Shown: in pieces, positions 47,519 to 56,910 of the stretch | How positions within the stretch are numbered: the first letter of the stretch is position 1 | How the letters are laid out: each line of letters begins with the position of its first letter | Assembly (NCBI RefSeq): GCF_002831585.1 | Contig: NZ_CP025113.1 | Coordinates: 3,611,001 to 3,675,000 of the forward strand | Direction of reading: 5' to 3' | Length of the DNA: 64,000 bases | DNA from: Bradyrhizobium sp. SK17 | GTDB taxonomy: Bacteria; Pseudomonadota; Alphaproteobacteria; Rhizobiales; Xanthobacteraceae | Position numbers and translations under genes: made by a program | Notes under the pieces: generated by a model | The model's input: only the letters and a program-made list of their open reading frames with translations | Told to the model about the DNA's origin: nothing | The model's database searches: none

Positions 47519-49281
47519 TGGCCCGCCGTCTTCCGCGCAAGGATGTCGTCATCGTCGGGCTTGGCTGGACCGGCTCGATCGTCGCCTATGAACTGGCCCG
47601 CCTTGGATTGGATGTCGTCGCGCTGGAGCGCGGTCCGTGGCGCGACACCGCCAGCGATTTCAACATCGGCACCGCCGCCGACGAGCTGCGCTATGCGGTG
47701 CGTCACGACATCTTCCTGCGTCCGAAGCAGGAAACGCTGACCATGCGCAACAACCCCACGCAGACCGCGCTGCCGATCCGCAAATGGGGCAGCTTCCTGC
47801 CTGGCAACGGCGTCGGCGGCGCCGGCCTGCACTGGAACGGCCAGACCTGGCGCTTCCTGCCCGACGACTTTCGCATCCGCAGCCACATGATCGAGCGCTA
47901 CGGCGCCGGCATCATGCCGGAAGGTAACCAGATTCAGGACTGGCCGGTCAGCTACGACGAATTGGAGCCGCATTACGACAGGTTCGAGCAGGTCGCCGGC
48001 ATTTCCGGCAAGGCCGGCAACATCAAGGGCAAGATCCAGCCCGGCGGCAATCCGTTCGAAGGCGCGCGCGAGCGGGACTATCCGACGCCGCCGATGAAGC
48101 AGGGCTACGCCCAGTCGCTGTTCACCAAGGCGGCGACCGACATGGGCCTGCACCCGTTTCCGCGGCCGTCGGGCAATATCTCCGCGGCCTACACCAATCC
48201 GTATGGTTGCAGCATGGCGCCGTGCACCTATTGCGGATTCTGCGAATGGTTCGGCTGCGCCAATTATTCGAAATCGTCGCCGCAGACCTGCGTGCTGCCG
48301 GCGCTGGTGCGCGAGCCGACCTTCGAGGCCCGCACCGATTGCGAGGTGACCAAGGTCAACCTCAGCGCCGACGGCAAGATGGCAACCGGCGTCACTTATG
48401 TCGACGCCAGCGGCGAGGAATGCGAGCAGCCCGCCGATCTCGTTCTGGTCTGCGCCTTCAGCCTGTTCAACGTCCGCCTGCTGCTGCTGTCCGGCATCGG
48501 CAAGCCCTATGATCCGGCCACCGGCGAGGGCGTGGTCGGGCGCAACTATGCGTACCAGACCGGCTCCGGCGCCTCCGGCTATTTCGAGGATGCGAAGTTC
48601 AACCCGTTCGCGGCGGCGGGCTCGCTCGGTGTCGCGCTCGACGATTACAACAGCGACAATTTCGATCACGGCCCGCATGGTTTCGTCGGCGGCGCGTCGA
48701 TCACCTCCGCGCATACCAATGGCCGGCCGATCAACTTCCACCCGACCCCGCCGGGGACGCCGGCCTGGGGCAGCGCGTGGAAGAAGGCGGTCAAGGACAA
48801 TTATCAACGCGTGACATATGTCGGCGCTCAAGGCAGCGTCATGAGCTATCGCAACAACTATCTCGACCTCGATCCGACCTACAAGGATCCGCTCGGTCGT
48901 CCCTTGATGCGCATGACGTTCGACTATCAGCCGAACGAGCAGAAGATGGCGAACTGGATGGCTGAGCGCTGCCAGGAGATCGCCAAGGCGATGGGCGCCA
49001 AGAGCACGCCGATCAACCGCCTCAGGGTGCCATGGTCGGTGGTGCCCTACCAGACCACGCACAATACTGGCGGCGCGGTGATGGGGTCGGACCCGAACAC
49101 CAGCGTGCTCAACCGCTATCTGCAATCCTGGGACGTCTCGAACGTGTTCGTGATGGGGGCCTCGGCGTTTCCGCAGAACGCCGGCTACAACCCGACCGGC
49201 ACGGTCGGTGCGCTGACCTATTGGAGCCTGGAGGCAATCTTCAAATATCTGAAGTCGCCGGGCGCGCTGGTGTCGCGATGA
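47518..49281 (+). CDS. GMC-family dehydrogenase, gluconate 2-dehydrogenase large-subunit type
   Basis: 587-residue flavoprotein. FAD site VVIVGLGWTGSIVAYELARL starts at residue 9; no signal peptide of its own. A cysteine-rich stretch (C231, C236, C239, C242, C247 in YGCSMAPCTYCGFCEWFGC) is typical of the gluconate dehydrogenase group and probably holds an Fe-S cluster. The active-site pair is His in TTHNTGGAVMG and Asn in YNPTGTVGAL. Coupled by overlap to the gamma subunit before it and the cytochrome after it, it should oxidise a sugar acid or alcohol in the periplasm. Confidence 0.92.
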   Translation: MARRLPRKDVVIVGLGWTGSIVAYELARLGLDVVALERGPWRDTASDFNIGTAADELRYAVRHDIFLRPKQETLTMRNNPTQTALPIRKWGSFLPGNGVGGAGLHWNGQTWRFLPDDFRIRSHMIERYGAGIMPEGNQIQDWPVSYDELEPHYDRFEQVAGISGKAGNIKGKIQPGGNPFEGARERDYPTPPMKQGYAQSLFTKAATDMGLHPFPRPSGNISAAYTNPYGCSMAPCTYCGFCEWFGCANYSKSSPQTCVLPALVREPTFEARTDCEVTKVNLSADGKMATGVTYVDASGEECEQPADLVLVCAFSLFNVRLLLLSGIGKPYDPATGEGVVGRNYAYQTGSGASGYFEDAKFNPFAAAGSLGVALDDYNSDNFDHGPHGFVGGASITSAHTNGRPINFHPTPPGTPAWGSAWKKAVKDNYQRVTYVGAQGSVMSYRNNYLDLDPTYKDPLGRPLMRMTFDYQPNEQKMANWMAERCQEIAKAMGAKSTPINRLRVPWSVVPYQTTHNTGGAVMGSDPNTSVLNRYLQSWDVSNVFVMGASAFPQNAGYNPTGTVGALTYWSLEAIFKYLKSPGALVSR

Positions 49282-50525
49282 GCCGGATCGCGATGCGGCT
49301 TCGTCATCTGGTCCTGCTGCTGCCACTGGTCGCCGGCGGTGGCGCCTCTGCCGGGCCGGACAATTATGTCGATATCACCCGCGGCCGGGCGCTCGTCATC
49401 GCCGGCGACTGTGTGGCCTGCCACACCGCGCCCGGCGGCCAGCCGTTTGCCGGCGGCCTCGCGCTGCAAACCCCGTTTGGCCAGATCATGGCGCCGAACA
49501 TCACGTCCGACAACACGACCGGCATCGGAAGCTGGTCGGCGGACGATTTCGCGCGCGCGATGCAGGAGGGCAGGCGTCCGGACGGCAGCCATCTCTATCC
49601 GGCATTTCCCTATCCGTACTACACCAAGGTCGAGCGCGGCGATCTCGACGCGATCTACGCCTATCTGCGCACCTTGCCGCCGGTCGAGAACCGCGTCGAC
49701 CGCGACACCCTGCCGTTTCCGTTCAACATCCGCCTGCTGATGAAGGGCTGGAACACGCTGTTCTTCACGCCGGGCACCTTCAAGCCGGATCCGGCGCGCT
49801 CGGTGGAATTCAACCGCGGCGCCTATCTGGTCGATGGTCTCGGGCATTGCGGCGCCTGCCACACGCCGTTCAACGCGTTCGGCGCCAGCAAGAGCGAGAA
49901 ATATCTCGAGGGCAACCAGATCGGCAACTGGACCGCGCCGAACATCACCAATGATGCGCGGGTCGGGCTCGGCAAATGGTCGGTCGATGACATCGTGCAA
50001 TATCTCAGGAACGGGCAGAACGGCTTCAGCCTCGCCAGCGGGCCGATGAAGGATGTCGTCGAGAACTCGACCTCGAAGATGCCGGCGTCGGATTTGAAGG
50101 CGATCGCCGTGTATCTCAAGGAGCGCGGCGCCGCGGGCGTGCCGGCGTCGACGCCTCTGGTGGCCTCCGATCCGCGCATGCAGGCAGGCGAGGCGATCTA
50201 TGTCGACACCTGCGCCGCCTGCCATATGCGCAGTGGCGAGGGCGTCGCGCATCTGTTTCCGAAGCTCGCCGGCAGCGCGGTCGCGAGCCAGCAGGATCCG
50301 GCGAGCCTGATCCGGATCATCATTGCCGGCGGCCGCGCGGCGGCGACCGACGGCGCCCCGACCTCGCCGGCGATGCCGTCGCTCGGCTATCGCCTGAGCG
50401 ACAGCCAGGTCGCGGCCGTCGTCACTTATGTACGCAATTCCTGGGGCAATGCTGCGGCACCGGTGACGGAGGAGACCGTCAAGGCGCTGCGGGCGCAGGT
50501 CACCGGCCCGGCGGCGGGCAACTGA
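49278..50525 (+). CDS. Three-haem cytochrome c subunit of GMC dehydrogenase
   Basis: 415 residues with a Sec signal (MSRIAMRLRHLVLLLPLVAG). Three CxxCH haem sites occur at CVACH (about residue 45), CGACH (191) and CAACH (312), the pattern of the cytochrome subunit of gluconate and alcohol dehydrogenases. It receives electrons from the flavoprotein and passes them to the quinone pool or oxidase. The ATG overlaps the flavoprotein TGA (ATGA). It closes the oxidation operon; an R3 repeat follows. Confidence 0.93.
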   Translation: MSRIAMRLRHLVLLLPLVAGGGASAGPDNYVDITRGRALVIAGDCVACHTAPGGQPFAGGLALQTPFGQIMAPNITSDNTTGIGSWSADDFARAMQEGRRPDGSHLYPAFPYPYYTKVERGDLDAIYAYLRTLPPVENRVDRDTLPFPFNIRLLMKGWNTLFFTPGTFKPDPARSVEFNRGAYLVDGLGHCGACHTPFNAFGASKSEKYLEGNQIGNWTAPNITNDARVGLGKWSVDDIVQYLRNGQNGFSLASGPMKDVVENSTSKMPASDLKAIAVYLKERGAAGVPASTPLVASDPRMQAGEAIYVDTCAACHMRSGEGVAHLFPKLAGSAVASQQDPASLIRIIIAGGRAAATDGAPTSPAMPSLGYRLSDSQVAAVVTYVRNSWGNAAAPVTEETVKALRAQVTGPAAGN

Positions 50526-50589
50526 TGCCCTTGCGGGCAGGGTTATCGCATACAGCGGCGATCAGCTTTGTGCTGCTGTTTCGACGTTC

Positions 50590-50677
50590 GTCATGGCCGG
50601 GCTTGTCCCGGCCATCCACGTCTTTTCTCACGCGCGGAAGCCAAGACGTGGATGCCCGGCACAAGGCCGGGCATGAC
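50590..50677. repeat. Interspersed palindromic repeat, family R3 (copy 2)
   Basis: GTCATGGCCGGGCTTGTC ... CAAGGCCGGGCATGAC with inner CCACGTCTT/AAGACGTGG arms, matching the 14193-14275 copy. It follows the cytochrome gene. Confidence 0.88.
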
Positions 50678-50753
50678 GGAGTTCGTGGGGGAGATCGAGC
50701 CCTTGCGGGCAAGGCTTGCGGCCACCATTTGGTAAGGCCGAAGGAATCTTGCC

Positions 50754-51800
50754 ATGTTGGATTTTACCTCAGATACCGCCGGTGACAGGCCGTCGCCGCG
50801 GGCGGCTGACGCTGCCCAGGTGGATGCCCAAGGTGCAGCTCAAGTTGACGACCGGGCTTTGCTCGACGCCTATTCCAATGCCGTGATCGACGTCACCGAC
50901 CGCGTCGGCCCGGCCGTAGTCCGGGTCGAAACCGGGCCGAAGGTCCGCAATGCGCGCGAGCGCGGCGGGCTCGGCTCGGGCATCGTGATCTCGCCCGACG
51001 GGTTGGTGCTGACCAACAGCCATGTGGTCGGCTCGTCGAAGGAGATCCGGCTGCGCGACACCGAGGGCTTCGTCACCGACGCCCATGTGCTCGGCGTCGA
51101 TCCCGACACCGATCTCGCGCTGCTGCGAGCCGATGGCGCGCGCGACCTGGCCTATGCCTCGCTCGGCAATTCCAAGACGCTGCGGCGCGGTCAACTGGTG
51201 GTCGCGATCGGCAATCCGCTCGGCTTCGAATCGACGGTGACCGCCGGCGTGGTGTCGGCGCTCGGACGCTCGATCCGCTCGGTCAGTGGACGGACCATCG
51301 AGGACGTGATCCAGACCGACGCGGCGCTCAATCCGGGCAATTCCGGCGGCCCGCTGGTGTCGTCGAACGGCCAGGTGATCGGCATCAACACCGCGATCAT
51401 CAACGGTGCGCAGGGCATCTGCTTTGCGGTCGCCAGCAACACCGCGCAGTTCGTGCTGTCGGAGATCATCCGCCACGGCTACGTCCGCCGCGCCTATATC
51501 GGCGTCGCAGGGCAGACGGCGCCGGTGCCGCGGCGGCATGCGGTGCTGGCCGGCGTCGAGAACAAGATGGGCGCGCTGTTGATGCAGATCGAGCCGGACA
51601 GCCCGGCGGCGCGGGCAAGCCTGTTGCCCGGCGACGTCGTGATCAGGCTCGACGGCGTCGAGATCAACGGCGTCGACGACCTGATCCGCGCACTCGATCA
51701 CAGCCGGATCGACCGCACGCTGTCGATGGACGTGCTCCGCCTCGGCCGCCTGCGCGCGATCGAGATCCACCCGGTCGGAAGAAAGCCGGCGAAGCAGTAA
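50754..51800 (+). CDS. Deg/HtrA-like serine protease with PDZ domain, no signal peptide
   Basis: 348 residues. Trypsin-like domain with catalytic triad H90 (LTNSHVVG), D120 (DPDTDLALL) and S197 (NPGNSGGPL), then one PDZ domain (about 245-340, PDSPAARASLLPGDVVIRLD). The N-terminus is hydrophilic (MLDFTSDTAGDRPSPRAADA), so neither a signal peptide nor a membrane anchor is apparent, unusual for a DegP/DegS relative. AAGGA at 50741-50745 precedes the ATG. It may act in the cytoplasm, or the true start may differ. Single gene between repeat-bearing spacers. Confidence 0.9.
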   Translation: MLDFTSDTAGDRPSPRAADAAQVDAQGAAQVDDRALLDAYSNAVIDVTDRVGPAVVRVETGPKVRNARERGGLGSGIVISPDGLVLTNSHVVGSSKEIRLRDTEGFVTDAHVLGVDPDTDLALLRADGARDLAYASLGNSKTLRRGQLVVAIGNPLGFESTVTAGVVSALGRSIRSVSGRTIEDVIQTDAALNPGNSGGPLVSSNGQVIGINTAIINGAQGICFAVASNTAQFVLSEIIRHGYVRRAYIGVAGQTAPVPRRHAVLAGVENKMGALLMQIEPDSPAARASLLPGDVVIRLDGVEINGVDDLIRALDHSRIDRTLSMDVLRLGRLRAIEIHPVGRKPAKQ

Positions 51801-52006
51801 GGGCGAAGCTGACCGCGCGAGGCACGCACTCTCTCCGCTCTGGTTGGAGAGGGGTGCTTCGCGCTGCGGTCAATTTTCGCATGGTTCACGCCCGCCGAGC
51901 CTGATTCGACGCACTCAATGGTTGATTTTGGCGCGATAGCACAACCAGCCGTTAACGGTTCCGCCCCTAGATTATTTCTGATTGGAAATGAACGTGGTGG
52001 GACGTT

Positions 52007-53077
52007 TTGCGGTTCTTCGCGGGTGTACAGGCAATGCGCGGCGTTGCGGCGCTGTCGGTGGTATGCGGGCACGCTGTCGCCGCACGTCCCGATATGGTCG
52101 GACCCGCGTTTGCCGAAGGTGCGCTGACCATCCTGGCAAGTGGCGTTGACATCTTCTTCGTTATCTCCGGCTTGATCATCGCGACCACCGCCGCGGCACA
52201 GGACAATCCGTTCACCTTCGTTCTCAGGCGAGTTGTTCGAATCTATCCGGTCTACTGGCTCGTGTTGCTGGCGACCTTTATCGCCTCGTCCTGGGTCGCG
52301 ATGTCGCCCGAAGAGCGCCCGGCGCTGGACCTTGGACTCGTCTTCGCGTGGACATATCCGAATTGGTACCTCCCGCCGGCATGGTCGCTTGCTTTCGAGC
52401 TGCACTTCTATGCCGCAGTCGCGGTGATCCTCGCGATCAAGCCGAGCCGGCTGTTCGAACTCTTGTTCGCGGGGCTGGTCGTGGTCGCCGTTGCTCTCGT
52501 CTTCCGATTGCAGCTTGGCTTCTACTCCCACCCGCTGATGCTGGAATTCGGTGTCGGCGTTGGCATCGCATATCTCCAGAGAACCGGCAGATTGCAGTCT
52601 TCGGGCACAATGCTGGCCATTTCCGCCGGCTTGTTCTTCGCCGGCTGGTACTGGATATTCGTGCACGGATCGGCTGATCCGCAATGGGCACGCGTGCCGA
52701 CCTATGGCCTTGCCGCGGGATTGCTTATCCATGCCGTGATATCTGCCGAGGTCAAAGGGCAATCCTTCTCGCCCGTCCTGCAATGGCTCGGCAAGATTTC
52801 GTACTCGTTGTATATCGTCCACTACCCTCTGATGAAATGGATCGCCAGCTCTGCCGAGCTTTGGCCATTGTCCGTCGTGGGAACGATCGCCGCCAGCATC
52901 CTGCTCTCCATCGGTCTCGCCGCCGTGCTGCACATCGTCATCGAGGCGCCGATCCTCAATTGGGGGCGCAAGTTGACTTTGATCTACAGCAAGCGATCGA
53001 CACCGGATGAAGCAAGAGCGCAGCGCCCCGTGCTTGTCTTGCAGGAGCATCGCGAACGCGCGCCGCGCGCTTTCTGA
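52007..53077 (+). CDS. Membrane acyltransferase, acyltransferase-3 (OafA/ExoZ) family
   Basis: 356-residue integral membrane protein with about ten hydrophobic segments. Family motifs are VQAMRGVAALSVVCGHAVAA (catalytic His region), SGVDIFFVISGLII, RRVVRIYPVYWL and ISYSLYIVHYPLM. Such enzymes O-acylate surface sugars or exopolysaccharide. The start is probably TTG at 52007, with GGTGGGA just upstream; the frame is closed by a TGA at 51989, and the next ATG would remove part of the first motif. Codon use looks slightly less GC-biased than that of its neighbours. Confidence 0.85.
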   Translation: MRFFAGVQAMRGVAALSVVCGHAVAARPDMVGPAFAEGALTILASGVDIFFVISGLIIATTAAAQDNPFTFVLRRVVRIYPVYWLVLLATFIASSWVAMSPEERPALDLGLVFAWTYPNWYLPPAWSLAFELHFYAAVAVILAIKPSRLFELLFAGLVVVAVALVFRLQLGFYSHPLMLEFGVGVGIAYLQRTGRLQSSGTMLAISAGLFFAGWYWIFVHGSADPQWARVPTYGLAAGLLIHAVISAEVKGQSFSPVLQWLGKISYSLYIVHYPLMKWIASSAELWPLSVVGTIAASILLSIGLAAVLHIVIEAPILNWGRKLTLIYSKRSTPDEARAQRPVLVLQEHRERAPRAF

Positions 53078-53419
53078 AGCATGATCCGGAAGAGTGCGAA
53101 GCGGTTTTCCGAAAAGATCATGCGCAACACGAAGCCGGAGCGCGATGACGCTTCAAGCTGATCTCGTTGCGCTCGGGCAGTGACGATGCGAATGGCGCGC
53201 TGGCCACGCGGTTGACCCGAAGCCGGAGCTCGGTCTTTCCCGTCCGGGCCTCGGCCAAGCGTCGATGGCGCTCTCAACATTTCGGTATAGTAGAATATAT
53301 TGCTGATTTGCCCGACAAGTCAAGCCGCTTGTCCGAGTGCCGGCGGACGTCCTGCTGCTTTGCATGGGGTTGTTTTCGATATTTTGGGAGCGCCCCCGGG
53401 AGAAGGGAGCTTGGCTCCG
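53078..53419. other. 342-base convergent intergenic region
   Basis: Starts with an R6-type repeat (53079-53176). A markedly AT-richer stretch (about 53285-53392, including GGTATAGTAGAATATATTGC and GGGGTTGTTTTCGATATTTT) may be another dispersed repeat, but it occurs once here, so this cannot be confirmed. No gene seen. Confidence 0.5.
53079..53176. repeat. Interspersed repeat, family R6 (copy 2)
   Basis: GCATGATCCGGAAGAGTGCG followed by AAGCGGTTTTCCGAAAAGAT, nearly identical to the start of the 35743 copy, then a different tail (GAGCGCGATGACG...GTTGCGCTC). As in copy 1, it begins immediately after a stop codon. Confidence 0.85.
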
Positions 53420-54199
53420 CTACCGCAGCGCCGCCAGCAGCTCGTCCGGCTGCTCGACCATCATCATGTGACCCGCGCCTGGCAGCACCACCGTACGCGC
53501 ATTCGGCGTCGCGGCGGCGAGCGCCTTGCCGGCCTTGGCCGGGGTCATCATGTCGCGCTCGCCGAGGACGAAGGTCGCGGGCACCTTGACCGCGGCGGCG
53601 GCCGTCAGCGCGTTCTGGTAGGCGTTGCAGGCGTTGAGGTCGTTGTACAGCACGCCGGGCTTGGCCTCCTGTAGCACCCGCTGCGCGCCCTGGTGCATCC
53701 AAAGCCCCGGCGCGAGGCTGCCGCCGAGCTCGGCCTTGAAGCCGAGGCCCCAGATCGAGACCATGTCGATCGCGGCGGCATCGTTGGCTTCGGCGGCTTT
53801 CAGCAGATCGGGACCGACCGTCATGGTGGCCGCGGTGCCGATCAGCGCGAGGCCGGAGACCTTGTCGGAATGCCGCGCCGAGGTCTCGATCGCGATCAGC
53901 GAGCCCATCGAATGGCCGATCAGCCGCGCCTTCGTCGCGCCGGCCGCTGATATCAGCGCCGCGATCCAGTCGGCCATCTCGGCAATGGTCGTGAGCGGCT
54001 TGCCGGCGGAGCGGCCGTGGCCGGGCAGATCAGGCGCCAGCACGGAATAGCCGTGATGGGCGAACCAGCGGCTGTGCAGCGCCCAGGTCGAGGAGTCGAA
54101 GCCCGCGCCGTGGATCATCACGACCGCCGGTAGCGAGGGATCGAACGGCTTGCCGCCGGTCGCGATGAAGGTGTCTGCCCCGTTGATGGAAAGCTGCAT
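53420..54199 (-). CDS. Alpha/beta-hydrolase
   Basis: 259-residue alpha/beta-hydrolase fold protein. The nucleophile elbow is GHSMGS, the oxyanion region is VVMIHGAGFDSS, and a late GAGHMMMVEQP carries the catalytic His, so the Ser-Asp-His triad looks complete. The substrate (ester, lactone or thioester) is not evident. It starts four bases after metY on the same strand and is the last gene of a run from nicA. Confidence 0.87.
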   Translation of the reverse strand: MQLSINGADTFIATGGKPFDPSLPAVVMIHGAGFDSSTWALHSRWFAHHGYSVLAPDLPGHGRSAGKPLTTIAEMADWIAALISAAGATKARLIGHSMGSLIAIETSARHSDKVSGLALIGTAATMTVGPDLLKAAEANDAAAIDMVSIWGLGFKAELGGSLAPGLWMHQGAQRVLQEAKPGVLYNDLNACNAYQNALTAAAAVKVPATFVLGERDMMTPAKAGKALAAATPNARTVVLPGAGHMMMVEQPDELLAALR

Positions 54200-54203
54200 G
54201 GTC

Positions 54204-55499
54204 CTAAGTCCTTTGCGAGGCGCGCAGCGCCTGGCCGAGATCGTCGGTGATGTCCTCAGCGGTTTCGATGCCGACCGACAGCCGCACCAGCTCCTCGCCG
54301 ATCCCGGCGGCCTTGAGCTGCTCGGCGTCCATCTGCTGGTGCGTGGTGCTGGCGGGGTGGATCACCAGCGTCTTGGCGTCGCCGACATTGGCGAGATGGC
54401 TGATCAGCTTCAGGGACTCGATGAACTTCTTGCCGGCGGCGCGGCCGCCCTTGATGCCGAAAGAGATGATCGAGCCGGCACCGCGCGGCAGCAGCTTCTT
54501 GGCGAGCGCGTGATCCGGATGGCTCTCCAGCGAGGGATGCAGCACCCACTCGACCGCCTTGTTCGTGGCGAGGGCGTCCAGCATCTTGTGAGTGTTGCTG
54601 ACATGGCGATCCATGCGGACGCCGAGCGTCTCGATACCCTGCAACAGCTGGAATGCGTTGGTCGGCGACAGGCAGGCGCCGAAATCGCGCAGCCCCTCGG
54701 TGCGGGCGCGCATGATGAAGGCGGCCTTGCCGAACTGCTCGTCGAAGACGATGCCGTGGTAGCCGGCATAGGGCTCGGTGAGTTGCGGGAATTTGCCGGA
54801 TGCGCGCCAGTCAAACCGGCCGCCGTCGACGATCACGCCGCCGATCGCAATCCCGTGGCCGCCCATCCACTTGGTCGCCGAGTTCATCGTGATGTCGGCG
54901 CCGAGCTCGATCGGCTGGCTAAGGTAGGGTGTCGCGAAGGTGTTGTCGATCAACAGCGGGATCTTCGCGTCATGCGCGATCTGCGCCACCGCGGGGATAT
55001 CGAGCACCTCGAGGCCGGGATTGCCGATGGTCTCGCCGATCACGAGCCGCGTGTTCGGCCTGATCGCGGCACGGAACTCGTCGAGCGCGCGTGGCTTGAC
55101 GAAGGTCGTGGTGATGCCGAACCGCGGCAGCGTGTGCGCCAGCAGGTTGATGGTGCCGCCATAGAGCGAGGCGGAGGCGACGATATGGTCGCCGGCATTG
55201 AGCAAGGTTGCGATCGCCAGATGCAGCGCGGCCATGCCGCTCGCGGTGCAGATCGCGCCGACGCCGCATTCGAGGGCGGCAATGCGTTCCTCCAGCACCG
55301 CGGTCGTCGGGTTCGAAATGCGCGTATAGATATGGCCTGCGCGTTCCAGGTTGAACAGCGCCGCGGCATGGTCGGCGTCCTGGAACACGTAGGACGTGGT
55401 CTGATAGATCGGAACCGCGCGTGCGCCGGTCGCCGGATCGGGGCGCTGACCGGCGTGCAGGCTCAGGGTTTCGAAGGCAGGCGGCTTGGGTGCGGGCAT
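54204..55499 (-). CDS. metY: O-acetylhomoserine sulfhydrylase (MetY-type)
   Basis: 431-residue PLP enzyme of the Cys/Met metabolism family. Hallmarks are TLSLHAGQRPDPATGARAVP at the N-terminus, YTRISNPTTAVLEERIAALE, and the PLP-binding Lys in NSATKWMGGHG. It forms homocysteine from O-acetylhomoserine and sulfide (or methanethiol). Full length for MetY. It lies 45 bases downstream of pncB on the same strand; co-transcription with the nicotinate genes is possible but there is no obvious functional link. Confidence 0.9.
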   Translation of the reverse strand: MPAPKPPAFETLSLHAGQRPDPATGARAVPIYQTTSYVFQDADHAAALFNLERAGHIYTRISNPTTAVLEERIAALECGVGAICTASGMAALHLAIATLLNAGDHIVASASLYGGTINLLAHTLPRFGITTTFVKPRALDEFRAAIRPNTRLVIGETIGNPGLEVLDIPAVAQIAHDAKIPLLIDNTFATPYLSQPIELGADITMNSATKWMGGHGIAIGGVIVDGGRFDWRASGKFPQLTEPYAGYHGIVFDEQFGKAAFIMRARTEGLRDFGACLSPTNAFQLLQGIETLGVRMDRHVSNTHKMLDALATNKAVEWVLHPSLESHPDHALAKKLLPRGAGSIISFGIKGGRAAGKKFIESLKLISHLANVGDAKTLVIHPASTTHQQMDAEQLKAAGIGEELVRLSVGIETAEDITDDLGQALRASQRT

Positions 55500-55544
55500 G
55501 CGAAGCTCGTCAGGTCAGTCGATGGAAAATGTGAGTCCGAAGAT

Positions 55545-56849
55545 TTAGACGTGAACCGCGGTGCGAACCCGGCCGACATTGCCGAACACCCGCAGATAGC
55601 GCTCGACTTCCGAGGGGATGCCGGTCGCCTTCTCCGGATTGTCAGACAGTTTCACGGCCGGCCGGCCGTCGACCGACGTCACCTTGCAGACGATCGAGAT
55701 CGGATCGAGCTCCGCCGTGCCATCAGGCGCGCAACCGACGAAATCATTGGTGAGGTTGGTGCCCCAGCCGAAGCTGACGCGGACGCGGCCCTTGAAGTGA
55801 TGGAACGTCTCCTCGATCGAGCCGACATCCATCGCGTCGGAAAACACCAAGAGCTTCTCCTTGGGATCGCGGCCCTTCTGCTTCCACCATTTGATGATGT
55901 CTTCGCCGGCGGTGATCGGCGGCGCGCTGTCGGGACGAAACCCGGTCCAGTCGGCGACCCAGTCCGGCGCGTCGCGCAGGAACGGCTTGGTGCCGAACGC
56001 ATCGGGCAGCGCGATCAGGAGGTTGCCGCCATAGGCGTGACGCCACTGGTCGAGGATGTGGTAGGGCGCCCAGCGCAGCTCCTCGTCGTCATTGGCGAGC
56101 GCGGCGGCGACCATCGGCAGCTCATGCGCGTTGGTGCCGATTGCTTCGAGGTCGTTGTCCATCGCGAGCAGCACGTTGGATGTCCCGGTGAAGGACGAAC
56201 CGAGGCCTTCCTTCACTGCCTCGACGCACCAGCGCTGCCACAGGAAGCCGTGGCGGCGGCGGGTGCCGAAATCGGACAGCCGCAATCCATCCAGCTTGCG
56301 CAGCCGCTCGACCTTGGCCCACAGCTTGGCCTTGGCGCGGGCGTAGAGCACGTCGAGCGCGAAGCGGCCATAGGTCTTGGTCGCCGCGCGCGAGCGCAGC
56401 TCGTTGAGGATCGCAAGCGCCGGGATCTCCCACATCGTGGTGTGGGTCCAAGGTCCGTGGAAATGCAGCTCATACTGGCCGTCGACCTTGTGCAGCTCGT
56501 ATTCGGGCAGCCGGAAGGTGGAGAGCCAGTTGATGAAATCGGGCGAGAACATCTGGGTCTTGCCGTAGAACGTGTTACCGGCGAGCCAGATCAGTTCCTT
56601 CTTGCTGAAGCGGATGGTGCGGGCGTGGTCGAGCTGGGCGCGCAACTCGCCTTCGTCGATGACCTCGGCGAGCTTGATATGGGTCGAGCGGTTGATCACC
56701 GAAAAGGTCGTGCGCGTGTCCGGATAGGATTCCCGGATCATCTGCTGCATCAACAGCTTGTAGAAATCGGTGTCGAGCAGGCTGCGGACGATCGGGTCGA
56801 GCCGCCAGCCGTGGTTGTAGGTCCGGGTCGCGATATCTGTCACGGTCAT
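55545..56849 (-). CDS. pncB: Nicotinate phosphoribosyltransferase
   Basis: 434-residue enzyme of NAD salvage that joins nicotinate to PRPP, forming nicotinate mononucleotide. Recognisable blocks are [20 protein letters not shown] near the N-terminus, [16 protein letters not shown] (substrate-site FGTRRR) and the C-terminal [13 protein letters not shown] phosphate-binding region. It begins 61 bases after the nicB stop on the same strand, so salvage and catabolism of nicotinate may be co-expressed. Confidence 0.95.
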   Translation of the reverse strand: MTVTDIATRTYNHGWRLDPIVRSLLDTDFYKLLMQQMIRESYPDTRTTFSVINRSTHIKLAEVIDEGELRAQLDHARTIRFSKKELIWLAGNTFYGKTQMFSPDFINWLSTFRLPEYELHKVDGQYELHFHGPWTHTTMWEIPALAILNELRSRAATKTYGRFALDVLYARAKAKLWAKVERLRKLDGLRLSDFGTRRRHGFLWQRWCVEAVKEGLGSSFTGTSNVLLAMDNDLEAIGTNAHELPMVAAALANDDEELRWAPYHILDQWRHAYGGNLLIALPDAFGTKPFLRDAPDWVADWTGFRPDSAPPITAGEDIIKWWKQKGRDPKEKLLVFSDAMDVGSIEETFHHFKGRVRVSFGWGTNLTNDFVGCAPDGTAELDPISIVCKVTSVDGRPAVKLSDNPEKATGIPSEVERYLRVFGNVGRVRTAVHV

Positions 56850-56910
56850 GCGGGAACTGTAGCCTGCCGAATGGCGCCCGCCCAGTGGGTATCGGGCGGA
56901 ACATGGCAGG

